Below, in pieces: positions 33,668 to 44,894 of a stretch of 64,000 nucleotides of DNA. The stretch is taken from contig CAWKNQ010000014.1 of the NCBI GenBank assembly GCA_963850995.1, positions 186,001 to 250,000 of the forward strand, given 5' to 3'. This DNA is from Gaiellasilicea sp963850995. GTDB taxonomy: Bacteria > Actinomycetota > Thermoleophilia > Gaiellales > Gaiellaceae. Below the pieces are notes generated by a model. It ran no database searches and was not told where the DNA came from. It was given only the letters and a program-made list of their open reading frames with translations. Position numbers and translations under genes: made by a program. The stretch's first letter is position 1, and each line of letters starts with the position of its first letter.

Positions 33668-34554
33668 AGCGGCTCGGCGCCCTCGCGCTGACGCTTTGGC
33701 TCGTCCTGCCGCAGGTCGCGCTCGCGTCCACGACCGAGAACGGCGAGGAGGAGTTCAACCCCGAGCACGACTTCGATCCCGGCGAGTGGATCCCGATTCA
33801 CCTCGGCCCGCTCGACCTCTCGATCAACAAGACCGTCGCCTATTTGATCCTCGGCACGGTCCTGACGATCGCGCTCGGCCTCTTTGTGATGCGCGCGCGG
33901 ATCGGCTCGAAGAACGAGGTCGGCAGGAGGCAAGCGGTCGGGGAGATGATCTACGACATCGCACAGACCCAGGTCGCCGAGCAAGGCCTGCCGCACAAGG
34001 CAATCGGACGCTGGTTCCCCTACGTGGCCTCGCTGATGCTCTTCATCTGGGTGGTGAACATGATCGGCTTCATCCCGCTGCCGCTGTCGAACGAGACGTT
34101 CGATCTCTTCGGGGTCGAGCTGCCGACACTTGCGATCTACGCGGCGACGTCGTCGATCAGCGTCACGCTTGCGCTCGCGCTGATGACCTGGGTCTTCACG
34201 CATGTCGAGGGCATCCGTTACAACGGCCCGGTCAAGTACTTCAAGAGCTGGATCCCCGACGTGCCGAAGGCGCTCTATCCGCTGATCGTGCCGCTCGAGA
34301 TCCTCGGCCAGTTCATGCGCCTGATCAGCCTGTCCGTCCGTCTCTACGCGAATATGCTCGCCGGCCACATGCTGATCCTGACCTTCATCGGCCTGATCTT
34401 CGTGCTCGAGAGCCTCGCGGTCGCCGTCGTCTCCATTCCGGCGGCCGCTGCGTTCTATCTCTTCGAGGTCGTGATCGTCGTCTCGATCCAGGCATTCATC
34501 TTCGCTGCACTCTCTGCCATCTACATCGGTTCGGCGATCGAGCCGGAGCACTAA
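33664..34554 (+). CDS. atpB: ATP synthase Fo subunit a
   Basis: A 296-aa membrane subunit forming the proton half-channels. The essential Arg is in LISLSVRLYANMLAGH, and the last helices with conserved Gln/Glu near VVIVVSIQAFIFAAL. An extended N-terminus carries a signal-like hydrophobic stretch and an acidic segment (TTENGEEEFNPEHDF). GTG start at 33664 coupled to the upstream gene. Confidence 0.93.
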   Translation: MKRLGALALTLWLVLPQVALASTTENGEEEFNPEHDFDPGEWIPIHLGPLDLSINKTVAYLILGTVLTIALGLFVMRARIGSKNEVGRRQAVGEMIYDIAQTQVAEQGLPHKAIGRWFPYVASLMLFIWVVNMIGFIPLPLSNETFDLFGVELPTLAIYAATSSISVTLALALMTWVFTHVEGIRYNGPVKYFKSWIPDVPKALYPLIVPLEILGQFMRLISLSVRLYANMLAGHMLILTFIGLIFVLESLAVAVVSIPAAAAFYLFEVVIVVSIQAFIFAALSAIYIGSAIEPEH

Positions 34555-34566
34555 CCAAGGAGGACA

Positions 34567-34827
34567 ATGTTCACTCTGCTCGCTCAGGAAGCCGCGTCGA
34601 ACACCGACGCCGGCAAGGCGATCGCCCTCGCTCTCGGCATCGGCCTCGGCTCGCTCGGGGCCGGCATCGGCATCGGCAACATCTTCGGCTCGATGATCCA
34701 GGCGGTCGCGCGCCAGCCCGAGCTTCGCGGCGAGCTCACGGGTATTCAGTGGCTCGGCTTCGCCCTGACCGAGGCCGTGGTCTTCTACGGCCTGATCGGC
34801 GGACTGCTCGCCTACGTCCTGGTCTAA
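34567..34827 (+). CDS. atpE: ATP synthase Fo subunit c
   Basis: An 86-aa hairpin protein: helix 1 has the GLGSLGAGIGIGNIFGS glycine motif, the polar loop is ARQPE, and helix 2 carries the proton-binding Glu in GFALTEAVVFYGL. The pattern around the Glu looks proton-type rather than sodium-type. Preceded by AAGGAGG five bases before the ATG, the strongest Shine-Dalgarno in the window, as expected for the most abundant subunit. Confidence 0.95.
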   Translation: MFTLLAQEAASNTDAGKAIALALGIGLGSLGAGIGIGNIFGSMIQAVARQPELRGELTGIQWLGFALTEAVVFYGLIGGLLAYVLV

Positions 34828-34848
34828 GGGAAGAAGGAGACGTACCTG

Positions 34849-35376
34849 ATGCTGCTCGCAGCCTCACCGCTGATCGATGTCGTCCCGGGCCTGATGATCT
34901 GGACGCTCGTCTGCTTCGCGATCACGTTCTTCGTCCTGAGGAAGTTCGCCTTCGGCCCGATCCAGAAAACGATCGACGAGCGTCGCGAGCGGATCCGCTC
35001 CTCCATCGAGGAGGCCGAGCACGCGCGCGCCGAGGCCCGCCGGCTCCTCGAGGAGCACAAGCAGCTCGTCGGCCAGGCGAAGAGCGAGGCCGGGGAGATC
35101 CTGGCCGAGGCTCGCAAGGTGGCCGACTCGCAGCGCGAGCGCGTCCGTGAAGAGGCGGAGGCCGACCGGCAGCGCCGGCTCGAGGACACGCGCAAGCAGA
35201 TCGAGGCCGAGACCGTGCGCGCACTCGAGCAGATCCGAGCAGAGGTCGCCGAGCTCGCGCTCGCCGCGACGACGAAGGTGACGGGCAAGGTTCTCGACCG
35301 TGACGACCACCGCCGGCTGATCGAGGACGCGATCGGCGAGCTCGACTTCTCGGCCCTGGAGCGCGAGACCGCGTAA
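34849..35376 (+). CDS. atpF: ATP synthase Fo subunit b
   Basis: A 175-aa peripheral stalk subunit: one N-terminal membrane helix (MIWTLVCFAITFFVLRKFAF) followed by a long charged coiled coil (residues about 40-150, rich in EARRLLEEH-type heptads). GAAGGAG precedes the ATG. The stop overlaps atpH by one base. Confidence 0.93.
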   Translation: MLLAASPLIDVVPGLMIWTLVCFAITFFVLRKFAFGPIQKTIDERRERIRSSIEEAEHARAEARRLLEEHKQLVGQAKSEAGEILAEARKVADSQRERVREEAEADRQRRLEDTRKQIEAETVRALEQIRAEVAELALAATTKVTGKVLDRDDHRRLIEDAIGELDFSALERETA

Positions 35377-35909
35377 TGGCAGTCGCGCAGCGCATGTACG
35401 CGCGGTCGCTCTTCCAGGCCGCCAGGGATGCGGGCAGGCTGGACATCGTCCATGCGGAGCTCGCCGACTTCGCCGCGGCGATCGCCGACGTGCCGGAGCT
35501 GCGCCGCGTGCTCGAGAACCCCGAGCTCGACCCGCAGCAGAAGGCCGCCGTGCTCGGCGAGATCCTGGGCGACGCCGACGAGCTCGTCCGCAACTTCGTC
35601 CTGCTCGTCTCCGAGAAGGGGCGCGCGGGCGAGATCGAGGAGATCCAGCGCGAGCTCGACGCGCTCGTGGCGGCCGAAGAGCGACGGCTCACCGTCGAGC
35701 TGACCACCGCCTACGAGTTGTCCGACGAGGAGGCCGCCTCGATCCTGAAGACGATCGAGCAGTCCTCCGGTCGCGCCGTCGAGGCGACGCGGAAGGTCGA
35801 CCCCGAACTGATCGGCGGCATGGTCCTCCAGGCCGGCTCCCTGCGCGTCGACGCGAGCGTGCGCGGCCGTCTGAACCAACTTCGTAACGAGCTCGTGACA
35901 AGGAGATAG
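35376..35909 (+). CDS. atpH: ATP synthase F1 subunit delta
   Basis: A 177-aa subunit that clamps F1 to the b stalk. It starts MAVAQRMYARSLFQAARDAG, has the helical N-domain with FVLLVSEKGRAGEIEEI and ends with the diagnostic LIGGMVLQAGSLRVDASVRGRLNQL. AAGGAG precedes atpA. Confidence 0.93.
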   Translation: MAVAQRMYARSLFQAARDAGRLDIVHAELADFAAAIADVPELRRVLENPELDPQQKAAVLGEILGDADELVRNFVLLVSEKGRAGEIEEIQRELDALVAAEERRLTVELTTAYELSDEEAASILKTIEQSSGRAVEATRKVDPELIGGMVLQAGSLRVDASVRGRLNQLRNELVTRR

Positions 35910-35915
35910 AGAAAC

Positions 35916-37444
<1,529 letters not shown>

Positions 37445-37445
<1 letters not shown>

Positions 37446-38335
37446 TGGCCTCGGTCCAGGACCTGAAGCGGCGCGTCCGCTCCGTCAGGAACACGCGCAA
37501 GATCACCAAGGCGATGGAGCTCGTCGCGTCGGCGCGCCTGCGCCGCGCGCAGACGCGGATCGAGGCGATGCGCCCGTACGCCGAGACGATGCGCGAGCTG
37601 ATCGCCGGCGTCGGCCGTGCAAGCGCGTCCGTGCGCGGGCTCCCGCTCCTGCAGCAGCGCGACGAGGTGAGCACGGTGGCCGTGATCGCGCTGACGGGCG
37701 ACCGCGGGCTCGCAGGGCCGTTCAACGCCCAGATCCTCCGGCGCTCGTTCGCGCTCGAGCGGCAGCTGCGTGGGGAGGGGAAGCAGGTCCGCTTCGTCGC
37801 CGTCGGCAAGAAGGGCCGCTCCACGTTTGCGTTCCGGCGTTACGAGACGGTCGCCGAGTACGTCGGCTTCACCGACCGGCCGGCCTACGCCGACGCGCAG
37901 GCGATCGCGCACCGCGTCGGCGAGCTCTACGTCGAGGGCGAGATCGACCGGGCGGTGCTCGTCTACAACGCGTATGTCTCACCGCTCGTCCAGACCGTGA
38001 CAGAGCAGGACCTGCTGCCGATCTCGGCCGATATCCTCGAGACCGACGAGGAGGAGCGGCGCGACGACGCGCTGCGCGGCGACTTCATCTTCGAGCCCGA
38101 GCCGGAGGAGATCCTCGCCCGGCTCTTGCCCGTCTACCTCGAGACGCAGGTGTACCGCGCGCTGCTCGAGTCGGCGGCGTCGGAGCAGGGCGCGAGGATG
38201 ACGGCGATGCGGAACGCGTCGAAGAACGCAGGCGAGCTGATCGACTCGCTGACGCTGCAGATGAACCGCGCCCGCCAGGCCGAGATCACGCAAGAGATCT
38301 TCGAAGTTGTCGCGGGCGCCGAAGCGCTCACGTAG
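37445..38335 (+). CDS. atpG: ATP synthase F1 subunit gamma
   Basis: A 296-aa rotor shaft: N-terminal coiled coil DLKRRVRSVRNTRKITKAME, the LTGDRGLAGPFNAQI motif and C-terminal coil RMTAMRNASKNAGELIDSL. It is the last gene of the first atp block; atpD, normally next, is 7.15 kb downstream beyond the peptide transporter. A hairpin overlaps its stop codon. Confidence 0.95.
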
Positions 38336-38354
38336 CGGCCGCGACGCGGTCGCT
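38334..38354 (+). terminator. hairpin at the atpG end
   Basis: AGCGGCCGC / GCGGTCGCT stem (one G-U pair) with a 3-base loop, starting in the atpG stop codon. No T-run follows, so termination would be Rho-type or partial. Confidence 0.4.
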
Positions 38355-38376
38355 CACGCCGTACTAACAATCGCGC

Positions 38377-38400
38377 CACGCGAGCGTCCAAGTTCGCGTG
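38377..38400 (+). promoter_or_regulatory. candidate operator upstream of first Opp operon
   Basis: Inverted repeat CACGCGA - 10 nt - TCGCGTG, about 50 bases before the binding-protein gene. Could be a dimeric regulator site. Confidence 0.35.
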
Positions 38401-38449
38401 ACCGGTCGAACGGACTCGATCGGCGAACGCTCCAATCGGGGAGGAATGA

Positions 38450-40099
38450 ATGCGTAAGCGCAAGTTCTCGCTCATGCTCGGCGCGGTCAGCGTCGTCGTC
38501 ATGGGCATTACCGCGTCGAGTGGCTTTGCGGCCGTCGACGCGAAGCCGCAGGCGGCTGCCGCCGCCGGCGGAACGGTGATCTTCGGCGCCGACCAGGAAC
38601 CACGGACGCTGAACACGCTCACCGTCGAAGGTAACGCGCTGTGGGGCAGCCTGGTCCTCCAGCCCGTGATCACCTTCGGAAGCAAGTACGACAGCAAGGG
38701 TGTGCTCATCCACGACCTGCTCGAGACTCCGGTTCTCAACAGCGAGAGCCCGCAGGTGGTCACGTACAAGCTCAAGGCGGCCACGAAGTGGAGTGACAAC
38801 AAGCCGATGACGGCTGACGACATGATCTTCACGTTCCAGCAGATCATGAACCCCAACAACACGATCGCCTCGCGCGTCGGCTACGAGGACATCGCACGGA
38901 TGCAGAAGGTGAACGCGAAGACGATCCGCGTCACCTACAAGAAGCCGTACGCGTTCTGGAAGTCGCTGTGGGGCCGCATCATGCCCTCGTACGCGGCGGG
39001 CGGCGTTGCCGGGCAGAACTTCGACCAGGCGTGGCGCAACGGGCCTCCGGTCGCCAACGGGCCGTTCCGCCTGGCCAGCTGGGACCGCGGGACCCAGATG
39101 GTGCTCACCAAGAACCCCAACTACTGGGGCAAGGCGGCGGGCGTGAACTCGATCGTCTTCCGCTTCATCCCTGACACGAACACGCAGTTCCAGGCGATGC
39201 GCGGCGGCGAGGTCAACATCATCAACCCGCAGCCGCAGCGGCAGATCGCGGACATCAAGTCGCAGGCGAACATCAACGTCCAGACGGGCAGCCAGTTCAC
39301 CTGGGAGCACGTCGACTTCCAGCTCGGGGCCGGTGGTCATCCTGCCCTGAAGAAGAAGTTCGTCCGCGAGGCGATCGTCACCGGTATCAACCGCTCGCAG
39401 ATCCGCTCGGTTGCCTACAAGGAGATCGCCCCCAACCTGCCCCCGCTCAACAACGTCATCTACAAGAACTTCCAGTCCGAGTACCAGTCGCACAAGTACC
39501 AGCCGTTCGGCTTCAGCCAGAAGAAGGCGATCGAGCTGCTCCGCTCGAACGGCTGCACCGGCGGCCCGGCGACTCCGTCGGGCTCGAACAACGACATCTA
39601 CTCGTGTCCGGGCGTCGGCAAGCTCGAGTTCGACTTCTGGTCGACGGCCGGCAACCAGTCGCGTGAGATCTCGTTCGCGGTCATGCAGAGGCAGCTGAAG
39701 AGTGTCGGCATCCAGCTGAACCCGAGGTTCACGCTGACCGCGCTGACGGTGACGCTGCCGACGAGGAACTGGGACATCATGCTGTACGCATGGGTCGGGA
39801 GCCCGGAGACGGGCGGTTCGGTGAACATCCACCGGTGCGGTGGGACGCAGAACCACCAGAACTACTGCAGCCGGCCTGTCTCTCGCCTCCTCCTCAAGAG
39901 CAACGAGACGCTCGACGAGAAGAAGCGGACCCAGCTCCTGAACCAGGCCGACGAGATGATGGCGTCGCACGTCGTGACGCTGCCGCTCTTCGCCCGGCCC
40001 GGGTACCTGATCCACGACAAGAAGCTCAAGGGAGCCCTGTTCAACCCGACGAACACGGCTGCCACGTGGAACACCCAGGATTGGTCGTTCGCCGGCTAG
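38450..40099 (+). CDS. oligopeptide ABC transporter substrate-binding protein (family 5), cluster 1
   Basis: A 549-aa extracellular peptide binder. The Sec signal peptide (1-28, ending GFAA) has no lipobox Cys, so it is secreted or held differently from the lipoprotein of cluster 2. Family 5 features: GADQEPRTLNTL, KWSDNKPMTADDMIFTFQQI, GPFRLASWDRGTQMVLTKNPNYWG and ALFNPTNTAATWN near the end. Preceded by GGGGAGGAAT. First gene of the transporter inserted between atpG and atpD. A 12-bp hairpin follows it. Confidence 0.92.
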   Translation: MRKRKFSLMLGAVSVVVMGITASSGFAAVDAKPQAAAAAGGTVIFGADQEPRTLNTLTVEGNALWGSLVLQPVITFGSKYDSKGVLIHDLLETPVLNSESPQVVTYKLKAATKWSDNKPMTADDMIFTFQQIMNPNNTIASRVGYEDIARMQKVNAKTIRVTYKKPYAFWKSLWGRIMPSYAAGGVAGQNFDQAWRNGPPVANGPFRLASWDRGTQMVLTKNPNYWGKAAGVNSIVFRFIPDTNTQFQAMRGGEVNIINPQPQRQIADIKSQANINVQTGSQFTWEHVDFQLGAGGHPALKKKFVREAIVTGINRSQIRSVAYKEIAPNLPPLNNVIYKNFQSEYQSHKYQPFGFSQKKAIELLRSNGCTGGPATPSGSNNDIYSCPGVGKLEFDFWSTAGNQSREISFAVMQRQLKSVGIQLNPRFTLTALTVTLPTRNWDIMLYAWVGSPETGGSVNIHRCGGTQNHQNYCSRPVSRLLLKSNETLDEKKRTQLLNQADEMMASHVVTLPLFARPGYLIHDKKLKGALFNPTNTAATWNTQDWSFAG

Positions 40100-40160
40100 T
40101 CCAGAGTGCGATAGCGTCCACCTGAAAACGACGGACGCTCAGATGAACACCAGCAAGAAG

Positions 40161-40190
40161 GAGCCCGCCCCCGCAGCAGGGGGCGGGCTC
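40161..40190 (+). terminator. strong hairpin between binding protein and permease genes (cluster 1)
   Basis: Perfect 12-bp stem GAGCCCGCCCCC / GGGGGCGGGCTC with a 6-base loop. Probably a partial terminator or mRNA-stabilising end that keeps binding protein in excess over the permeases. Confidence 0.75.
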
Positions 40191-40222
40191 TGGCTCCATA
40201 CAACGAGGGAAGCGAGCGCACC

Positions 40223-41188
40223 GTGACGACCTACATCCTCCGCCGTCTGCTCTACAGCATCCCCGTCCTCTTCGCGGCAAGCTTCCTCGTGTTCGCGATG
40301 GTCTCCGCCACCGGCGATCCGCTCGGGACGCTGAAGATGACACCGAACATCTCGCAGCAGACCATCGACACCATCACCGAGAAGAAGCACCTCGACGAGC
40401 CGATCCCGATCCGCTACGCCTACTGGCTCGAAGAGGCGGTCACCCAGAAGTTCGGCTCGACGATCATCGGCGAGCGCCGAATCTGGGACGACCTCGGCCG
40501 GGTGATCGGAAACACGTTGCAACTCGTGATCGCCGCCGAGCTGCTCGCGATCATCATCGCCGTGTTCATCGGCGTCTACTCCGCCGTGCGCCAGTACTCC
40601 CTCTTCGACTACGGCGCAACCACCTTCAGCTTCCTGGGGCTCTCGACGCCGGTCTTCTGGCTCGCCCTGATGCTGCAGGTGCTTGTCGTGAACATCTTTC
40701 TCGCCTACGACATACGCATCTTCTACGTCTCCAATCTCAACTCGCCCGACCCGAGCAACTTCCTGCTCGACCGGGCGCAGCACCTCGCGCTTCCGGTGAT
40801 CGTGCTCGCGGTCGCGAGCATCGCGCAGTACAGCCGCTTCATGCGTGCCTCGATGCTGGAGGTGATCAACTCCGACTACGTGCGGACGGCGCGGGCGAAG
40901 GGGCTGCCGGAGCGCAGCGTGATCATGAAGCACGCGTTCCGGAACGCGCTCATTCCGCTCACGACGGTGGTCGCGCTCAACTTCGGCGGCCTTCTCGGCG
41001 GCGTCATCATCACCGAGACGATCTTCTCACTGGACGGGATGGGCCTCTATTTCATCAAGGCGCTGAACGACACCGACCCGTACCCGATCATGGCGTGGCT
41101 TGCGATCACCTCGATCGCGATCGTGCTCTTCAACTTGATCGCCGACGTCGCCTACGGCTACCTCGATCCGCGCGTCCGCTATGAGTGA
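40223..41188 (+). CDS. peptide ABC transporter permease (OppB/DppB type), cluster 1
   Basis: A 321-aa inner-membrane permease with six helices: N-terminal YILRRLLYSIPVLFAASFLV, the large outside loop, and the cytoplasmic EAA loop SDYVRTARAKGLPERSVIMKHAF that docks the ATPases. It ends LDPRVRYE. GTG start at 40223; overlaps oppC by 8 bases. Confidence 0.94.
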   Translation: MTTYILRRLLYSIPVLFAASFLVFAMVSATGDPLGTLKMTPNISQQTIDTITEKKHLDEPIPIRYAYWLEEAVTQKFGSTIIGERRIWDDLGRVIGNTLQLVIAAELLAIIIAVFIGVYSAVRQYSLFDYGATTFSFLGLSTPVFWLALMLQVLVVNIFLAYDIRIFYVSNLNSPDPSNFLLDRAQHLALPVIVLAVASIAQYSRFMRASMLEVINSDYVRTARAKGLPERSVIMKHAFRNALIPLTTVVALNFGGLLGGVIITETIFSLDGMGLYFIKALNDTDPYPIMAWLAITSIAIVLFNLIADVAYGYLDPRVRYE

Positions 41189-42176
41189 GCGCCGCTCCCA
41201 GCCGCCACAGATGGAGCAGCAGCCGGCAAGCCTAGTCTTCCCGGGCGACCCGCTGGCTGCGGTGGAGGTTGCGGACGACATCCATCTCTCCCACGAGAGC
41301 GGCCTCGAGCTGAAGGCGCGCAGCCAGTGGGACTACGCAATGCGGCGCTTCCTGCGGCACCGCCTGGCGATGGGAAGCCTCGTCCTGCTGCTCTCCCTCG
41401 CCATCGTCGCGATCTTCGCCGACTTCTTCGCGCCCTACCCGTTCGACGAGCCGGACTACTTCAACATCACGATTCCCCCCACGACCGAAGGCCATCACTA
41501 CTTCGGCACCGACTTCCTCGGCCGCGACACCCTCAGCCGCGTCATCTACGGGTTGCGGACCTCGCTTTGGGTGGCGCTCGTCGTCGCGCTGCTCGCGACA
41601 GTCATCGGCACCACGATCGGCGCCATCAGCGGCTACTTCGGCGGCTGGGTCGACAACGGCCTGATGCGCTTCACGGACCTCGTGCTCACGTTGCCGGGCC
41701 TGGCGGTCCTGCTCACGCTCTCCGTGTACCTGGGCCAGGGGGATCCGCTCCGCGTCGCCGTCATCCTGGCGCTCCTCTTCTGGACGGGCTTCGCGCGCAT
41801 CGTCCGCGGGACGTTCCTGTCCCTGCGAGAGAAGGAGTTCGTCGAGGCGGCAAAGGCGTCCGGCGCCGGCGACGGGAGAATCATCATCCGCCACATGCTC
41901 CCGAACGCGGTCGGGCCGATCATCGTCAACGCGACGCTGATCGTCGCTGCTGCAATCCTCACCGAGGCCGCTCTGGCGTTCCTCGGCTTCGGCGTGCAGC
42001 CGCCGAACCCCGCCCTCGGCGTCCTCATCGACGAGGGCCAGAGCGAGGGGCTCAAGTTCTGGTGGCTCGTCACCTTCCCCGGCCTCGTGATCGTGCTGAT
42101 CGCGCTCTGCATCAACTTCATCGGCGACGGCCTGCGCGACGCGCTCGACCCCACCCAGCGGCGGATCCGTGCCTGA
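41181..42176 (+). CDS. peptide ABC transporter permease (OppC/DppC type), cluster 1
   Basis: A 331-aa second permease with an N-terminal cytoplasmic extension, the DppC start RRFLRHRLAMGSLVLLLSLA, the post-helix FGTDFLGRDTLSRVIYGLRTS motif and the EAA loop EFVEAAKASGAGDGRIIIRHM. Ends GDGLRDALDPTQRR. Overlaps oppB and oppD by 8 bases each. Confidence 0.94.
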   Translation: MSERRSQPPQMEQQPASLVFPGDPLAAVEVADDIHLSHESGLELKARSQWDYAMRRFLRHRLAMGSLVLLLSLAIVAIFADFFAPYPFDEPDYFNITIPPTTEGHHYFGTDFLGRDTLSRVIYGLRTSLWVALVVALLATVIGTTIGAISGYFGGWVDNGLMRFTDLVLTLPGLAVLLTLSVYLGQGDPLRVAVILALLFWTGFARIVRGTFLSLREKEFVEAAKASGAGDGRIIIRHMLPNAVGPIIVNATLIVAAAILTEAALAFLGFGVQPPNPALGVLIDEGQSEGLKFWWLVTFPGLVIVLIALCINFIGDGLRDALDPTQRRIRA

Positions 42177-43206
42177 GCCGGTCCTGTCCGTCAAGGATCT
42201 CGTGGTCGAGTTTTCGACCGAAGACGGGATCGTGCACGCCGTCAACGGCGTCAGCTACGACGTCCTCCCGGGCGAGGTGCTGGGCGTCGTGGGCGAGTCC
42301 GGCTCGGGCAAGAGCGTCAGCGTGATGTCGCTGCTCGGGCTGATCCCGCAGCCGCCCGGAAAGATCTCGAGCGGGGAAGCCATCTTCGACGGCCGCGACC
42401 TGCTGAAGATGCCGACGAAGCAGCTGCGTCAGGTTCGCGGCGACGACGTCGCGATGGTCTTCCAGGATCCGATGACCTCGCTCAATCCGGTGCTCCGAAT
42501 CGGCGACCAGCTCTCGGAGGCGATCTCGACCCACCGGCCGCAGCTGAAGGGCGACCAGGTGAGGAACCGCGTCATCGAGCTGCTCGAGCTCGTCGGCGTC
42601 CCGAACCCGGCGGGGCGCTACACGCAGTATCCGCACGAGTTCTCGGGCGGCATGCGGCAGCGCGCGATGATCGCGATGGCGATCGCGAACGAGCCGAAGC
42701 TGTTGATCGCCGACGAGCCGACGACGGCGCTCGACGTCACGATCCAGGCTCAGGTGATCGAGGTGCTCAAGGCGGCGCAGCAGGAGACGCATGCCGCCAC
42801 GATCCTGATCACGCACGATCTCGGCCTCGTCGCAGAGCTCTGCGACCGCGTGATCGTCATGTACGCAGGCCGCATCGTCGAGATGGGCGACATCTTCACG
42901 ATCTTCGCGAACCCGCGGCACCCGTACACGGTCGGCCTGATGCAGAGCCTGCCGCGGCTCGCCGCTGAGAGCGACTGGCTCCGCCCGATCGCCGGCCAGC
43001 CGCCGAGCCTGCTCAACATGCCGCCCGGGTGCGCATTCCATCCGCGCTGCTTCCTCGCGCAGGGTCGCGAGCTCTGTCGTACAGAGGTGCCCGAGCTGCG
43101 GCGAATCGAGGAAGGCCAGCACCTGACGCGCTGCCACTACGCCGAGGAGCTGTACGGACACGGCGCCGCGACCACCGCGGCCGGCGTCAGCGAAGGGGTC
43201 GCATGA
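42169..43206 (+). CDS. peptide ABC transporter ATPase (OppD/DppD type), cluster 1
   Basis: A 345-aa ATPase: Walker A GESGSGKSVS, Q-loop FQDPMTSLNP, signature FSGGMRQRAMIAMA, Walker B LLIADEPTTALD. The C-terminal oligopeptide-ATPase extension has four Cys (GCAFHPRCFLAQGRELC and RCHYAEEL), the set that binds an FeS cluster in DppD relatives. ATGA overlap with the next gene. Confidence 0.95.
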   Translation: MPEPVLSVKDLVVEFSTEDGIVHAVNGVSYDVLPGEVLGVVGESGSGKSVSVMSLLGLIPQPPGKISSGEAIFDGRDLLKMPTKQLRQVRGDDVAMVFQDPMTSLNPVLRIGDQLSEAISTHRPQLKGDQVRNRVIELLELVGVPNPAGRYTQYPHEFSGGMRQRAMIAMAIANEPKLLIADEPTTALDVTIQAQVIEVLKAAQQETHAATILITHDLGLVAELCDRVIVMYAGRIVEMGDIFTIFANPRHPYTVGLMQSLPRLAAESDWLRPIAGQPPSLLNMPPGCAFHPRCFLAQGRELCRTEVPELRRIEEGQHLTRCHYAEELYGHGAATTAAGVSEGVA

Positions 43207-44291
43207 GCGAGGTCGTCGAGCAGATCCACGAGCGCCGCTCGGAGGGTGACGAGATCCTCCGGGTCGAGGGCCTCGTCAAGTACTTCCCCATCCACGGCGG
43301 GCTCCTGAAGCGTCAGGTCGGCCAGGTGCACGCGGTCGACGGCGTCGACCTGGCGGTGCGCGCCGGCGAGACGCTCGGCATCGTCGGGGAGTCCGGCTGC
43401 GGCAAGACGACGCTCGGCCGGACGATCATGAAGCTGACGGAGCCCACGGCCGGCAAGATCTTCTTCAACGGCCGCGACGTCACCGGGTTCAGTCGTCGCC
43501 AGATGCGCGAAGTGCGGCGGGAGATGCAGATCGTCTTCCAGGACCCGTACGCGTCGCTCAACCCACGGATGACCGTGCGCGAGATCGTCGCCGAGCCTCT
43601 CCGCATCAACGGGCTCTACCGGCGAGGCGGACGGGCGCGCATCGAGGAGCTGCTCCGCACGGTCGGCCTCTCGCCGGAGCACGGCAACCGCTTCCCACAC
43701 GAGTTCTCGGGCGGACAGCGGCAGCGCATCGGCATCGCGCGCGCACTCGCCCTGAACCCGCAGCTACTCGTCCTCGACGAGCCGGTCTCCGCACTCGACG
43801 TCTCGATCCGCGCCCAGGTCATCAACCTGCTCGAGTCGCTCCAGAGCGACTTCGGCTTGACCTATCTCTTCGTGGCGCACGACCTCTCGGTCGTCCGCCA
43901 CGTCTCCGACCGAGTCGCGGTCATGTACCTCGGCAAGGTCGTCGAGATCGGGACCCGCGAGCAGATCTACGAGCGGCCGACGCATCCGTACCCGCAGGCG
44001 CTTCTCTCGGCCGTGCCGATCGACGATCCGACCCAGCGTGGCCACCGGCAGCGGATCATCCTGCGCGGCGACGTTCCGAGCCCGGCGAACCCGCCCTCCG
44101 GCTGCCGCTTCCGGACCCGCTGCTGGAAGGCGCAGGAGATCTGCGCGATCGAAGAGCCGGCTCTGATCGACCGCGGGCACGGTCATGCGAGCGCTTGCCA
44201 CTTCGCCGAGCCGATGGCGGTGCTCGAGGCCGACGCGACGACGAACGGTGCGGGGCCGGTCCCCGCTCCCGCGCCGCAGCCGCAGATCTAG
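43203..44291 (+). CDS. peptide ABC transporter ATPase (OppF/DppF type), cluster 1
   Basis: A 362-aa partner ATPase: Walker A GESGCGKTTLG, signature FSGGQRQRIGIARAL, Walker B LLVLDEPVSALD. The C-terminal extension keeps four Cys (GCRFRTRCWKAQEIC and ACHFAEP) followed by a low-complexity Pro/Ala tail. Start ATG at 43203 in the oppD stop; the upstream open frame is shadow. End of the transporter cassette. Confidence 0.95.
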   Translation: MSEVVEQIHERRSEGDEILRVEGLVKYFPIHGGLLKRQVGQVHAVDGVDLAVRAGETLGIVGESGCGKTTLGRTIMKLTEPTAGKIFFNGRDVTGFSRRQMREVRREMQIVFQDPYASLNPRMTVREIVAEPLRINGLYRRGGRARIEELLRTVGLSPEHGNRFPHEFSGGQRQRIGIARALALNPQLLVLDEPVSALDVSIRAQVINLLESLQSDFGLTYLFVAHDLSVVRHVSDRVAVMYLGKVVEIGTREQIYERPTHPYPQALLSAVPIDDPTQRGHRQRIILRGDVPSPANPPSGCRFRTRCWKAQEICAIEEPALIDRGHGHASACHFAEPMAVLEADATTNGAGPVPAPAPQPQI

Positions 44292-44330
44292 GAGCTCGTT
44301 GGAGGGGGAGCGCGCGCGGCCGGTTGCGGC

Positions 44331-44822
44331 CTACGCGCCGCCGCCCCGCCGGAGCGGCCGGACGTCGATTCCCTCGTCGCGCAGGTCGTCGAGCGCCGCC
44401 TGGACCGTGTCCCAGGTCTCGAAGATGAGCGTCTCCACCTGGGACGACGCTCCTCCGGTCGACCCGCTCTGGACGAGCTCGATCGAGTTCGCGGCGCCGT
44501 CCATCTCCTTCGACATGGCGGTGAGTGCCACGGCGAGGCGAGCGCGCTCTTCCGTGAGGTCCTCCGGTGCGTCCGTGGCCGCGATCGTGGTGGAGGCTGC
44601 GGCGAGCCTGTCGCCGTTCCTACGCAGCCGCACGATCAGGTCGTCCATCGACGACGGCCGCTTGATGTACGCGAGCGCGCCGTCAGCCGTGTTGCGCGCG
44701 GCGACGACCTCCTCTTCGAACGCGTCCTCGGTCTCGTTGCCGCCACAGCCGGCGCCGAGCACGACGAACGCGAGCGCGAGCGCGAGTCCGAGGAGGCGCA
44801 GACGGGTAGAGTCGGGCCGCAT
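44331..44822 (-). CDS. small lipoprotein, function unknown
   Basis: A 163-aa protein whose signal peptide ends in the lipobox VVLGAGC (Cys at residue about 26), so it would be lipid-anchored outside the membrane. The mature part is helical and rich in Ala and charged residues with no motif I recognise. Start at ATG 44822, with TACCCT 7 nt upstream. The gene points toward the Opp cassette and lies inside the split atp operon, divergent from the putative anti-sigma gene. Confidence 0.7.
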   Translation of the reverse strand: MRPDSTRLRLLGLALALAFVVLGAGCGGNETEDAFEEEVVAARNTADGALAYIKRPSSMDDLIVRLRRNGDRLAAASTTIAATDAPEDLTEERARLAVALTAMSKEMDGAANSIELVQSGSTGGASSQVETLIFETWDTVQAALDDLRDEGIDVRPLRRGGGA

Positions 44823-44829
44823 GGCTCCC

Positions 44830-44835
44830 AGGGTA
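44830..44835 (-). promoter_or_regulatory. -10 box of the lipoprotein gene
   Basis: TACCCT on the minus strand, 7 nt before the ATG at 44822. Confidence 0.4.
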
Positions 44836-44894
44836 GCAACGGAAATCCGCCGGTTTATGGCTAACTTTGGCCTCTCAGGCACGTCAGAGGAGAC